Origin: Deltaproteobacteria bacterium
GTDB lineage: Bacteria; Myxococcota_A; UBA9042; DTJE01
Assembly (NCBI GenBank): GCA_029555025.1
Contig: JAKPTZ010000030.1
Coordinates: 88,219 to 152,218, forward strand
DNA length: 64,000 nt
Reading direction: 5' to 3'
Shown: in pieces, positions 31,075 to 39,747 of the stretch
How the letters are laid out: each line of letters opens with the position of its first letter
How positions within the stretch are numbered: the first letter of the stretch is position 1
Position numbers and translations under genes: made by a program
The notes under the pieces: generated by a model
What the model was told of the DNA's origin: nothing
The model's input: only the letters and a program-made list of their open reading frames with translations
The model's database searches: none

Positions 31075-32120
31075 CCGAACTCCTGTACGTATGCCTTCCA
31101 TACACCCCTGCATTGCGGATCATGCCGACACAGGGCGCATTCGGGTCGCTTGGTCTTGACCCAGGATTCCTGGTAGGTTCTCGTGACCCGGTTGATTACG
31201 CGGCTCGACCCGTCCATTGCGTTTCGAACGAACAATTCCGGACTTTCGTCGATGGAATCATTTCGGTGGACCCCGGCCAGGGCAGCCTTCCTTTCGAATT
31301 CACCGTCCGCCTCGAAGTGGAAGTACCGTTCGACGTATCCTCGAATGGAATCCGGAAGACCGACGGTAGCGCAGTACGGAATATCGACCAGCGCCATCCT
31401 GCCGGCCACCCTGGTGTCGATTTCATCAATGATTCCAGCAAAGTACGCGGCGACGTCACGGTACCTCGGCATCAGCCTGGCCATGTGCTTCCGACCCCCG
31501 CCGTCCGGCATCATGACGTTCATGGCGTGAGCGTCGATGTCGAAGTCGGCCATCAGGTCACAGAAGGCCCGCATGCTGGAAAGATTCCTCGTGGTGACGA
31601 CGGTGCTTGTCTGGAGCTTCAGGGGAAAAGCGGCCTTCAGGGTCGAAAGGTTGCGAAGTCCCGCCAGAGTCTGTTCGAAGCTCCCCTTTGTCCTGGTGAG
31701 AGCGTCGTGGGTCTTCGCGTCCGGGCCGTGGATTGACACGATGATGTTGTTCAGGCCGGCCTTCAGAAGGCTTACCGCGTAAGGCGCGTACGAGAAGAGC
31801 CTGCCGTTGGAGATGACGCCGATTACCCGATAACCGGCCCTGGCCGCGGCTGCAATATATTCAGGAAGGTCTCGGTTGGTTGTCGGCTCACCGCTGGTGA
31901 AAAGGATTTCGTTCCTGTCGGCGTTTGCGGCGATGACGTCGAGAACGTCCGCCTTTGACCAGGCCTCGACGGCATCCCTTCGTGCCTGGCGGTCGTCTTC
32001 CATGCAGAATATGCAGTTGTTATTGCAGATCGCGCCGATGCAGATGTGCACCCGCTGGCCCACGTCGTCGGCTTCCTGCCGTAATATCCCGACGCCTTCG
32101 TGTTCCCGTTCGCGATTCAT
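31047..32120 (-). CDS. Radical SAM protein, function unknown
   Basis: This 357-residue protein has the radical-SAM cysteines C32-x3-C36-x2-C39 (CNNNCIFC), a GEPTTNRDL segment that binds SAM, and a C-terminal cysteine cluster (CALCRHDPQCRG) resembling the auxiliary iron-sulfur region of SPASM/twitch enzymes. Such proteins often modify peptides or activate sulfatases, and the upstream gene encodes a sulfatase-like protein, but no cysteine/serine sulfatase signature is visible there, so this link is only a hypothesis. It overlaps the genes on both sides and is probably co-translated. Confidence 0.8.
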   Translation of the reverse strand: MNREREHEGVGILRQEADDVGQRVHICIGAICNNNCIFCMEDDRQARRDAVEAWSKADVLDVIAANADRNEILFTSGEPTTNRDLPEYIAAAARAGYRVIGVISNGRLFSYAPYAVSLLKAGLNNIIVSIHGPDAKTHDALTRTKGSFEQTLAGLRNLSTLKAAFPLKLQTSTVVTTRNLSSMRAFCDLMADFDIDAHAMNVMMPDGGGRKHMARLMPRYRDVAAYFAGIIDEIDTRVAGRMALVDIPYCATVGLPDSIRGYVERYFHFEADGEFERKAALAGVHRNDSIDESPELFVRNAMDGSSRVINRVTRTYQESWVKTKRPECALCRHDPQCRGVWKAYVQEFGWDEFEPVR

Positions 32121-34447
32121 GGCTTCAACTTCCCGTCCCGCCGGTGTTCCAGCGGTGCCTTCGGCGGGGAAGCCGCCTTCCCGGTCGTCGTTGGCGGAGG
32201 CTGGCCAGGTTTATCGCCCCGCGCGTTGCCGGGGCTGTTCCTTTCGAGCCACAGCATGAACTTCGCGCCCTTTCGTCTCATTTCACGGCCCTTGAAAGGC
32301 ATGTCGTCGATCAGGTTGCGCTCCTCGAAAGGGTCTTCCAGATACTGGTACAGATGTTCCACCGACGTCTCGAATTCCTTGAACCAGTTGTATTCCCTGG
32401 TTCTTACCCCGATCATGATATCCGGATTCAGGTCGTGGTAAATGTTCTCGGGCAGGTAGAACATCGAATAGATCGTTCGATCGGGATCGTCTTTTCCTTC
32501 CACAAGTTGAGGCACCAGGCTGGTTCCGGCCAGCTTGTGGCGACCTTTGATGCCTTCGATATTCAGCAGGGTCGGCAGGATGTCCAGCGCGGAAACCGGA
32601 CCGTCAAAAACACCGGGCTTGACGAACGGAGCCCTTATCAGCAGCGGGATGTGGAGGATGGAGGAATGCAGGTCGTGGCCGTGATGCTTTGTCGCGTGAT
32701 TTGCGTCGAACGATTCCCCGTGATCGGCTGAAATGATGATGACAGTCCTTTCAGGTTCGAACCGGCTGTCGATTTCCTTTATCACCTTTTCGATCTGGGA
32801 ATCGACGAATGCAAGTTCGGCATCGTACAGGTCAGGCCGGGCCGCGCCGAAATCGGCACCGCCCCTGACCCTGGTGTACGGCGAATGCGGGTCGTAGTAG
32901 TGCGCCCACATGAAGACGGGTCGAACCTTGTCCTTCGATGCCTTCTCCATCCCGGCAATGAATGCCTCGGTCACCTTGTCTCCGGTGTGGTTCTGGCGGT
33001 CGCGACGATCAAAGGCGACCGCCGACTTGTCCACCGTGTCGAAACCCTGTGTCATCCCCTTCCAGTTCGAAAAGTATGAAGTGGGAAGAAAGGCATACGT
33101 CCTGAACCCCGCCCGCTTCAGGAACTCGGCCATCGTCGTGTTGCCCTGGCGGATTTCAAGAGGGACCCTGAAGCCGGTGGCCCGATCTACCTGAGGCCCG
33201 TATTTCGACGTCATCATTTCCGGGATGGCCAGCCTGGTGCTTGGGCCGGCGGACCAGGCGCTTCGGAACCATGCGGCGGTCGAGGCAAACTCCTGAAGGA
33301 AGGGCGTTGTCGGGCGGTCGTAACCGTAAAGCGACATCCTGGCCGGCGCGGCCGCGTCTATTGTGATAAGGAAAATGTTGTACTTTCGTCCCCTGATTGC
33401 CGGCGGCACTTCAAAATCCCACCTGCCCCAGAAGGTGTCCCGCTCCTCGTCGAAGGTCAGGTCTTCGCCGTCGCAGTCTTCGTCCCTTCCGTTGTTCGGC
33501 CGTTCCGGAACGCCGGGTCCGATGTTGGGATCCAGCGGGGCACAGTCACCGTCGGCCATCAGCCCCATGAAGCCGTCGCGATCGAAGTCGAGCAGCAGCC
33601 GGGCGGCCCTGTAGGAATGTGGCGCGATGACGGCGTCGGACATGATTGAACGCTTCACTTCGTGGTTGATTCCGGTGCCGGTAAGGCATACGCCGATGGC
33701 CGAGGTGACGGTGACCGGAATCCCGATGAAAACCGCAATCAGCGCGGCACGCGGAATGCGTTCGAACCTGGCCGCGATCCCCGTCGCGACGGAAACGCCG
33801 ACGTAAGTCATCCCGATCGCGATCAGTGGAATCGGCAGAGCCTTGAAAATGTCGATCAGCCTGTCCCGGAAAAGAATCGCCGGAACCGTGGCCACGAGAC
33901 AGAAAAGGACGATCATGCCCGCCGGCGAGACCAGAATTGCAGCCGGGCCGGCCTTTCCGGGGGGTGGAAGCCTGAGGCAGGCCGCCCCGATACGGCCCTG
34001 GATGCCGATCAGCACCACGCCGGCCACCAGTGCGGTTCCGGCCGTGGCGACCGCCGCGAAGCCCCCCGTCCGCATGGATTCAAAGAACGAGATGGACGCA
34101 AGAGTCACGGCAACCATGAACACGCCGGCAAGAATCGCGGCCGAAAGCATCGACAGCGCCTTGCATTTCCTGGCTCCGGGATCCTCGGGATAAAGCATCC
34201 TCCCGATGCGGCGGGGCAGCCCGGGCATATCCCCTGGATCCTGAATCAGCGACATCGAGAGAAGCGCCATGATTGGAGCGGCCAGAACAAGGATGAAGCC
34301 CGTCAGCGCATAGACGCTTGAAAGCACGGGCAATCTGGAGCCGGTCGATGTAACGGCGGCCAGCACGCCATCCACGAGCCCGGCCGCCGCCGCGCCCGTC
34401 AGCCATTGGAAAAGATAGGCCCTGTATCTGTTGGGGAATCCGTTCAT
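32117..34447 (-). CDS. Membrane-bound sulfatase-family protein with MopE-like calcium motif
   Basis: The 776-residue protein starts with about six transmembrane segments (to residue 260), then an acidic cysteine segment at about 283-335 with the pattern of MopE-like metal-binding repeats (FDRDGFMGLMADGDC, NNGRDEDCDGEDL), then an alkaline-phosphatase/sulfatase-fold domain. That domain has the opening metal-binding aspartate (LITIDAAAP) near 358 and SADHGESFD with a following HHGHD. The usual cysteine or serine nucleophile motif (C/S-x-P-S-R) is replaced by GPSTRLAIPEM, so it may be a phosphotransferase or phosphodiesterase rather than a true sulfatase. It is coupled to the downstream radical-SAM gene by ATGA. 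Confidence 0.8.
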   Translation of the reverse strand: MNGFPNRYRAYLFQWLTGAAAAGLVDGVLAAVTSTGSRLPVLSSVYALTGFILVLAAPIMALLSMSLIQDPGDMPGLPRRIGRMLYPEDPGARKCKALSMLSAAILAGVFMVAVTLASISFFESMRTGGFAAVATAGTALVAGVVLIGIQGRIGAACLRLPPPGKAGPAAILVSPAGMIVLFCLVATVPAILFRDRLIDIFKALPIPLIAIGMTYVGVSVATGIAARFERIPRAALIAVFIGIPVTVTSAIGVCLTGTGINHEVKRSIMSDAVIAPHSYRAARLLLDFDRDGFMGLMADGDCAPLDPNIGPGVPERPNNGRDEDCDGEDLTFDEERDTFWGRWDFEVPPAIRGRKYNIFLITIDAAAPARMSLYGYDRPTTPFLQEFASTAAWFRSAWSAGPSTRLAIPEMMTSKYGPQVDRATGFRVPLEIRQGNTTMAEFLKRAGFRTYAFLPTSYFSNWKGMTQGFDTVDKSAVAFDRRDRQNHTGDKVTEAFIAGMEKASKDKVRPVFMWAHYYDPHSPYTRVRGGADFGAARPDLYDAELAFVDSQIEKVIKEIDSRFEPERTVIIISADHGESFDANHATKHHGHDLHSSILHIPLLIRAPFVKPGVFDGPVSALDILPTLLNIEGIKGRHKLAGTSLVPQLVEGKDDPDRTIYSMFYLPENIYHDLNPDIMIGVRTREYNWFKEFETSVEHLYQYLEDPFEERNLIDDMPFKGREMRRKGAKFMLWLERNSPGNARGDKPGQPPPTTTGKAASPPKAPLEHRRDGKLKP

Positions 34448-34465
34448 CGCTCGCGATTATAGGCG

Positions 34466-35518
34466 TTAACCCGTGGATTTGCATCCGTCAAGCTGTCCGC
34501 AGGCCGCCCCGATGTCCTGTCCGCGACTGATCCTGACCGTAACGGTGTGATGCTTCCTTTCCAGGATTTCCCTGAAGGCCTCGATCGTTGCGTCATCCGG
34601 GCGCTCGAAGTGGCAGCCGGGCCAGGGATTGAACGGGATCAAGTTGATTTTGCTCGGGAATCTGGCGGCCATCGCCGACAGCCTTCTGGCGTCCGCCGGG
34701 CTGTCCCCCACACCCTTTATCAACGAGTATTCGATTGTGAAAACATGGCCATGCGCCAGGCGGATACCTGCCAGTCCGGATACGATTTCATCGATGCCGA
34801 ATCGTCTTCCCTGTGGCACGACCCGGTTCCGGGCCTCGTCCGTTGTCGCGCAAAGCGAAATGGCGATGCTGGCGCCCGTGTTTTCGTTCACGAACGCGGC
34901 AACCCGGTCGATCAGCCCAACGGTCGAAATGGTCGTTCGCCTGGGGGCAACCTTCAGTCCTTCCCGGTGCGTGGCCAGCCTGACCGCGCGCAGAACGTTG
35001 TCATAGTTGTCCAGTGGCTCGCCCATTCCCATGAAGACGACGTTTGAAACCCGTGAAGGAGGCACAAGCAGTGTCGCCGCGGCATGAATCTGTCCCACGA
35101 TTTCCGCCGCGGACAGGTTGCGCTTGAATCCGAGCGTGGCCGTCATGCAGAAGGCGCAGTTCATCCGGCATCCCACCTGGCTGGAAATGCACAGGGTGTT
35201 CCGCTCCAGGCCAGGCATCAGCACCGCCGAATAGCTGAAGCCTTCATCCGTCAGGAATATCAGCTTCTTCGATCCGTCAACAGATTCCTGTATCTGGACC
35301 GGATCGCGTCGGAACACGGAACACGTTTCCTTCAGTCTCGTTCGCATGGCCAGCGAAAGGTTGGTCATGCCATCGAAATCCCTGACCTTTGCGTCGTGTA
35401 TCCACGAAAACACCTGCCGGGCGCGATAGGGCTGTTCGTCCACGAAAGCAGGCAACCCGCCGATCTCTTCCGGAAGAAGGTCAATAAGTTCGATCCTGGG
35501 CGACTCGTTCGAATTCAC
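34466..35518 (-). CDS. rlmN: 23S rRNA/tRNA (adenine-C2)-methyltransferase RlmN
   Basis: RlmN is a radical-SAM enzyme that methylates A2503 of 23S rRNA and A37 of some tRNAs. The 350-residue protein has the cluster motif C117-x3-C121-x2-C124 (CRMNCAFC), the family entry YRARQVFSWIHD, GMGEPLDNYDNV and the near C-terminal cysteine segment (GQDIGAACGQL) that takes part in methyl transfer. GTG 35518 is preferred over TTG 35524 because the GGGAGG site ends just before the TTG and leaves six bases to the GTG. It lies between the QueD-type and sulfatase genes. Confidence 0.95.
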   Translation of the reverse strand: MNSNESPRIELIDLLPEEIGGLPAFVDEQPYRARQVFSWIHDAKVRDFDGMTNLSLAMRTRLKETCSVFRRDPVQIQESVDGSKKLIFLTDEGFSYSAVLMPGLERNTLCISSQVGCRMNCAFCMTATLGFKRNLSAAEIVGQIHAAATLLVPPSRVSNVVFMGMGEPLDNYDNVLRAVRLATHREGLKVAPRRTTISTVGLIDRVAAFVNENTGASIAISLCATTDEARNRVVPQGRRFGIDEIVSGLAGIRLAHGHVFTIEYSLIKGVGDSPADARRLSAMAARFPSKINLIPFNPWPGCHFERPDDATIEAFREILERKHHTVTVRISRGQDIGAACGQLDGCKSTG

Positions 35519-35545
35519 GGTCAACCTCCCGATCAGGTCGTCGTC

Positions 35546-36406
35546 TCAGATCCCTGGAACGTGGACCGTGACCCTTGCGCGGCAGTCGCGTCCCTCGAGG
35601 ACATCGACTTCCACCGCGGTGAATCCGGCCGCGCGCGCGCGCATCGACTCCGCCATCTTGCGGGCAATGTGGGCGGCAATCAGTTCGGTGGTTGAATTTG
35701 CCGTGTCGTCAAGCGTGAAACAGTCTTCCTGCGGAAGGACGATTAATCTGCCGTCCCCCTCGATTCTCACGGAGCCTTCCGCCACGGTCATGCATCCGGT
35801 TGCAGGCCTCGAGGCCAGCAGGACTCTGTGTTCCATGGGCGCGATTGCCTCGCGGGCCAGCAGGTGCAGCGTTTCCCGGGCGCCGGGCGCTGGGGATGAA
35901 GAAATGCCCGTGACGGTGACCAGATAGTCGTGTCCGTGGATCGGCTCCCTTCCGGAGGGCGGAAAGAAAAGCAGGTGCGCGGCGGAAAAAACGATCTCGG
36001 TTGCCGTGATCCTGAAGTCGCCGGAATGCTCGGCGGCCGTCCGGCCGGTTGGGCGGTAGGTGCACCTTGAGTAAGGGCTTTCATGAACCGTGATTGCCGA
36101 CACACCTGGAATGCTGCGGCTGATCAGGTCGTAAAGGTACCTGGAAATGTTTTCGGAAGTCGGGTTCGCAAGTCCCTCGATGTCGTTAAGCACCTTGTGA
36201 TCAAGGCTCGAAATGATCCGGCCGGCTTCCCGCGCAAGATCGCCGAAGTCCATCACCCATCCGAGTTCGGGATCGACCTCGCCGAAGATTGCCACCTCAA
36301 TCTTGAACAGGTGTCCGTGAAGCCTGGAGCATTTGTGATCCTGCCCGACTTCCGGAAGCCGATGCGCCGCTTCAAAACTGAATTCCTTAACGATTTCTGC
36401 TTTCAA
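35546..36406 (-). CDS. queD: Tandem 6-carboxy-tetrahydropterin synthase (QueD-type) fusion protein
   Basis: QueD makes carboxy-tetrahydropterin for queuosine and related 7-deazapurines. The 286-residue protein is about twice the usual QueD length. The first half (to about 130) closely follows QueD, with zinc ligands H15, H30 and H32 and the catalytic cysteine C26 (HKCSRLHGH), and PTSEN. The second half repeats the fold: FSAAHLLF (H144), HGHDYL (H157, H159), and NSTTELIAA, but the cysteine position is not conserved (GREPIHGH, with E154). The start is taken as the TTG overlapping the RlmD stop, because the upstream frame runs through that gene. No queE or queC is in the window. Confidence 0.85.
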   Translation of the reverse strand: MKAEIVKEFSFEAAHRLPEVGQDHKCSRLHGHLFKIEVAIFGEVDPELGWVMDFGDLAREAGRIISSLDHKVLNDIEGLANPTSENISRYLYDLISRSIPGVSAITVHESPYSRCTYRPTGRTAAEHSGDFRITATEIVFSAAHLLFFPPSGREPIHGHDYLVTVTGISSSPAPGARETLHLLAREAIAPMEHRVLLASRPATGCMTVAEGSVRIEGDGRLIVLPQEDCFTLDDTANSTTELIAAHIARKMAESMRARAAGFTAVEVDVLEGRDCRARVTVHVPGI

Positions 36407-37830
36407 GTCAAATCCCCGGGGTTTCGGTCGGAATCCGGTTTCGCGTTCCCGGAACGGAAAGGGGATTCTCCACATAAACGGTTAAAAGTCAAAGAGATAA
36501 CGGTTTCCATGTGATACGTCTGGGGAAACATGTCCACAAGCGTGATCTCGTCGATGCCGTATCCCGCCAGAAGGAATGGTCCCAGATCCCTTGCCAGCGC
36601 CGAAGGTTCGCATGAACACAGAACAACCCTGTCCGCCTTGAGTCCGGCGACAGCCGCCGCCTGCCTTCCAAGCCCCGATCTCGGCGGATCCGCAAGAATC
36701 GCCTGGGGTCGGCCGAACCCAGCCACCATACGGGACAGGACGTCTTCGATATCGCCGGACTCGTGATCGACATGAAGCCCCCGCGATTCGAATCCGTCCG
36801 CCGCGGCCCGAACGGCAGCCGCGTTGATGTCCGTCGCCACGACACTGGCGCCACGCATGGCGAGTCCGAGCGTGAAATTTCCGGAACCGGCGAAAAGCTC
36901 CAGAACCTTCATTCCCTGGATGCCGTCCCCGAGGGCCCCGATAACGGTTTCGACCAGTGTCGGGTTCATCTCGATGTGGGACTGCGTGAATCCCCGGGGG
37001 TCAACATCGATGTACTCGACCTGTCCTGGAAGGCCGGCCGTCGGCCATCGCACCGAACCGGCCCCGATCTTCCGCCAGCCGGGCCGGCCACCCCGGAAAA
37101 GTACCCCCGAGACTCCGGGCAGGCCGGCGATTGCCTCGCAAAGGGCGGTCGGATCCCCCGATTCCTGGTTGACCACGACCACGACCTTGCCGTCGGCGCC
37201 GCAGACCGGCTCGATGGTCGCATCGCCGGCACCCCCGCCATTCCTGACGAGTTGCCTTATCGGTTCAAGAAGCCGCGCAACCGGTTCGACCGCCACCGGG
37301 CATTGCCCTGGCCGGACAATCCGGTGCGAACCGGCCTGGAAGAAGCCGGCATCCCTTGTGCCCCTGCCGCCCCCCGCATGCATCAGGACACGGCATCGGC
37401 AGGAGCGATCACTCCCGGCCAGGTACCGTACGGGCCCCGGCTCGATTCGCGCAATCCTTTCAAGTACGTCCCGGAGCACGGTGGTCTTCCACTGCCGTTC
37501 GGCCTGTGCGTCGATATGCTGCAGATGACAGCCGCCGCACATGCCGTAGACGGGACAGAACGGCTCCACTCGACCAGGTCCCGGTTGCGCGATTGACACC
37601 AGGCGTCCGGCAATCCAGCTTCCATGATCCTTTTCCGGAACGGCCATGACGGTATCGCCAACCGCGGAAAAGGGAATCATCCAGACCTTGCCGTCAAGAC
37701 GTCCTACGCCCTGTCCCAGGTGGGCCGGGCCGTCGATCCGAAGTACGGTTGCCGCCTGATTCCGAGCGTCTCCGGAGCGTTCGGGTGCGTTGCTTCCGGT
37801 CGAATATCGTTTATGGGGCCTGTTGGGCAT
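36403..37830 (-). CDS. rlmD: 23S rRNA (uracil-5-)-methyltransferase RlmD/RumA-type
   Basis: This enzyme family methylates uracil at C5 in rRNA or tRNA with SAM. The protein (about 475 residues) has an N-terminal TRAM-like domain (GQGVGRLDGKVWMIPFSAVGD), an iron-sulfur cysteine cluster (CPVYGMCGGC plus an earlier-domain cysteine), the SAM segment LFAGSGNFTLGLA, DPPRSGLG and the catalytic cysteine in SCEPSALARDLG. SCNPATLARDL is the common form of the last motif. Its start overlaps the stop of the M49-like gene and its stop overlaps the QueD start. Which uracil it modifies is not clear from sequence. Confidence 0.88.
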   Translation of the reverse strand: MPNRPHKRYSTGSNAPERSGDARNQAATVLRIDGPAHLGQGVGRLDGKVWMIPFSAVGDTVMAVPEKDHGSWIAGRLVSIAQPGPGRVEPFCPVYGMCGGCHLQHIDAQAERQWKTTVLRDVLERIARIEPGPVRYLAGSDRSCRCRVLMHAGGGRGTRDAGFFQAGSHRIVRPGQCPVAVEPVARLLEPIRQLVRNGGGAGDATIEPVCGADGKVVVVVNQESGDPTALCEAIAGLPGVSGVLFRGGRPGWRKIGAGSVRWPTAGLPGQVEYIDVDPRGFTQSHIEMNPTLVETVIGALGDGIQGMKVLELFAGSGNFTLGLAMRGASVVATDINAAAVRAAADGFESRGLHVDHESGDIEDVLSRMVAGFGRPQAILADPPRSGLGRQAAAVAGLKADRVVLCSCEPSALARDLGPFLLAGYGIDEITLVDMFPQTYHMETVISLTFNRLCGESPFRSGNAKPDSDRNPGDLT

Positions 37831-39560
37831 CACTTTGCCAGGAACTCCGCGCCAAGGCTGTAGGTCGGCTTGATATCCACGGGGACATCGCCCAGCCTGT
37901 CGAGCGCCCTTTTCACTTCGGGCCTGACGTTGACGTATTTGTCCATCATGGCGCGTGCCGATAGCAGATCGCCGACGGCTTCGATTTCAAGGACTTCCGC
38001 GGCAAGCTCCCTTACCGCTCCGGGGAATCGATCCCTGTCGAGCCCGAACCGGCCGGTCGCCTGGTCGAAGGTGATTGCGCCCTTGTCCATCAGGTAGTTC
38101 AACTGCATGACGTTGGCCCCGCCGTGCGCTTCACCTATCCCGAACCGGATAGACCTGAAAATTCCGGCCAGGTAGGACGCCTCGGTTTTATCCATGAAGG
38201 GTCGGTCAAAGATCCCTTTGGATGCCATGTAGAGCGTGTTATGGACGCTCAGGATGTCGGCCTTGCACTCCTCGATTATCGAGTAGGTGTCCTTCAACGC
38301 CAGGTTGACCGTCGTCTTCGATCCGTCCGGCATGCTGATGACTCCCGGCCCGAGTCCGTGGGATACCTCGTGCATCAGGATGAAATTGAAGTATGCGTCG
38401 AAGTCAATCAGGTCGAGCAGCGCCGGATCCAGAACAGCCCTGGAAATCGGAATCAGGGCCTTGTCGAACTTTGCCCTGGTAACGTTCCTGAGCATCACCT
38501 TCTTGGAACCCTTCAGGCTTCGAACCCTTTCGTCATTGGGAAGATTGAACGCCGCGGTCTGAACCCCGGCCTTGGTGTCGCCTGCGGTATAGACAACGTT
38601 TACCACCTTGATCGGTGACATCTTTCCGCGCGAGAAATTCTTGTGGTGGTCCGCCACCGGCAGGTTTGACTCGAGTTCGTCAAGCATCCCGGCAACCATG
38701 GAAAGCTTCCTGCTTTCAGCCTCGTCAACGACCGTGACAAATGCCTCGAACGCGGCCTTCAGCCCCAGAAGCGAGTCCTCGTAAACCTCGTACGGCCCGA
38801 TGACGACCTCGATTCCAGACGCGCCTTCGCCGCTTGACTGGCCAAGATCCATCCAGTCCATGTCGCTTTGAAGATAGTCGTTCGTTTCGAATGCGTCGGC
38901 CCTGCCGTTCAGGTAACGCGCAAGCACCTCGTCACCGGTCGCCTTCGCGGCGGCACGCAGGTGGGTCGCGGCTTCTGCCAGATCCGCGGCGTAGGCGACG
39001 CTGTACGGAACGGCCTTCAGCGAGCCGTCCTCCCGCACGATCACGGTCAGCCACGACTGGAACGCCGCGGCTTCGTCCGGATGTTTGGCGATGAAGGATT
39101 CGAATTCGGCGGCGGTCATGTCCGCGGGGTAGAATGTGACGCCTTCCGGCCTTGGCCTGTCACCGTGAAACGCTTTGAAATGATCCAGGCGATTCCACGG
39201 CCCGAAGTTGATGTCCATGAGCTGGACTGTCAGTCGCGACAGTTCGTCGCCCCTTGAAGCGAGGGCGTCCCTGATCGCCAGTCCGTCGCTGGAAGCCTGG
39301 TGCCAGAAAATGCGATCCATGATCGCCGCGGCCTTGACCAGGTGGGGGAGAACCTTCAAATCGCCCGGACGGATCTGTTCCCTGTTTACGGATATCTCGA
39401 CATTGGCGAACTGGGACCGCATCTGGCGCAGCATATCCATCCTGCTTCCCTCCGAAGCGGGATCGAGCGGACCGCCGCCGGTCTTTTTCTGTGGCCCGGC
39501 GCAGGTCATCATCAGCGGAGCCGCACATGCCACGAGAATGATTGCAAAAGTCTTTTTCAT
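37830..39560 (-). CDS. M49-like zinc peptidase (dipeptidyl-peptidase III relative), exported
   Basis: The 576-residue protein has a hydrophobic N-terminal signal with cysteines at C12 and C20, so it is exported and may be lipidated. Two motifs of peptidase family M49 are present: HEVSHGLG near residue 395 and EECKAD near 430 (EECRAD in dipeptidyl-peptidase III). Typical M49 enzymes have the hexapeptide HExxGH; here it is a pentapeptide HExxH, a variant known from a thermophile homologue. Zinc-dependent exopeptidase activity on short peptides is the likely role. ATG 39560 follows a GGAG site. It opens a seven-gene minus-strand run and is divergent from the LtaS-like gene. Confidence 0.75.
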   Translation of the reverse strand: MKKTFAIILVACAAPLMMTCAGPQKKTGGGPLDPASEGSRMDMLRQMRSQFANVEISVNREQIRPGDLKVLPHLVKAAAIMDRIFWHQASSDGLAIRDALASRGDELSRLTVQLMDINFGPWNRLDHFKAFHGDRPRPEGVTFYPADMTAAEFESFIAKHPDEAAAFQSWLTVIVREDGSLKAVPYSVAYAADLAEAATHLRAAAKATGDEVLARYLNGRADAFETNDYLQSDMDWMDLGQSSGEGASGIEVVIGPYEVYEDSLLGLKAAFEAFVTVVDEAESRKLSMVAGMLDELESNLPVADHHKNFSRGKMSPIKVVNVVYTAGDTKAGVQTAAFNLPNDERVRSLKGSKKVMLRNVTRAKFDKALIPISRAVLDPALLDLIDFDAYFNFILMHEVSHGLGPGVISMPDGSKTTVNLALKDTYSIIEECKADILSVHNTLYMASKGIFDRPFMDKTEASYLAGIFRSIRFGIGEAHGGANVMQLNYLMDKGAITFDQATGRFGLDRDRFPGAVRELAAEVLEIEAVGDLLSARAMMDKYVNVRPEVKRALDRLGDVPVDIKPTYSLGAEFLAK

Positions 39561-39747
39561 CAAGTATCTCCAGGGCCACGGAGTGTCGTCGGAACAATCC
39601 TGCGAAGGCGCGCCGGGCCCATAAAACGGCGCAGGGCATATATTTTGCCACCCCGTGGCCAAAAAAAACACACAAACCGGACAACTTGCCCCTAAAATCC
39701 CCCTGTCCGCCGGCAGGTGGAAATCATTAAGACCCGGGAACCGGGTG

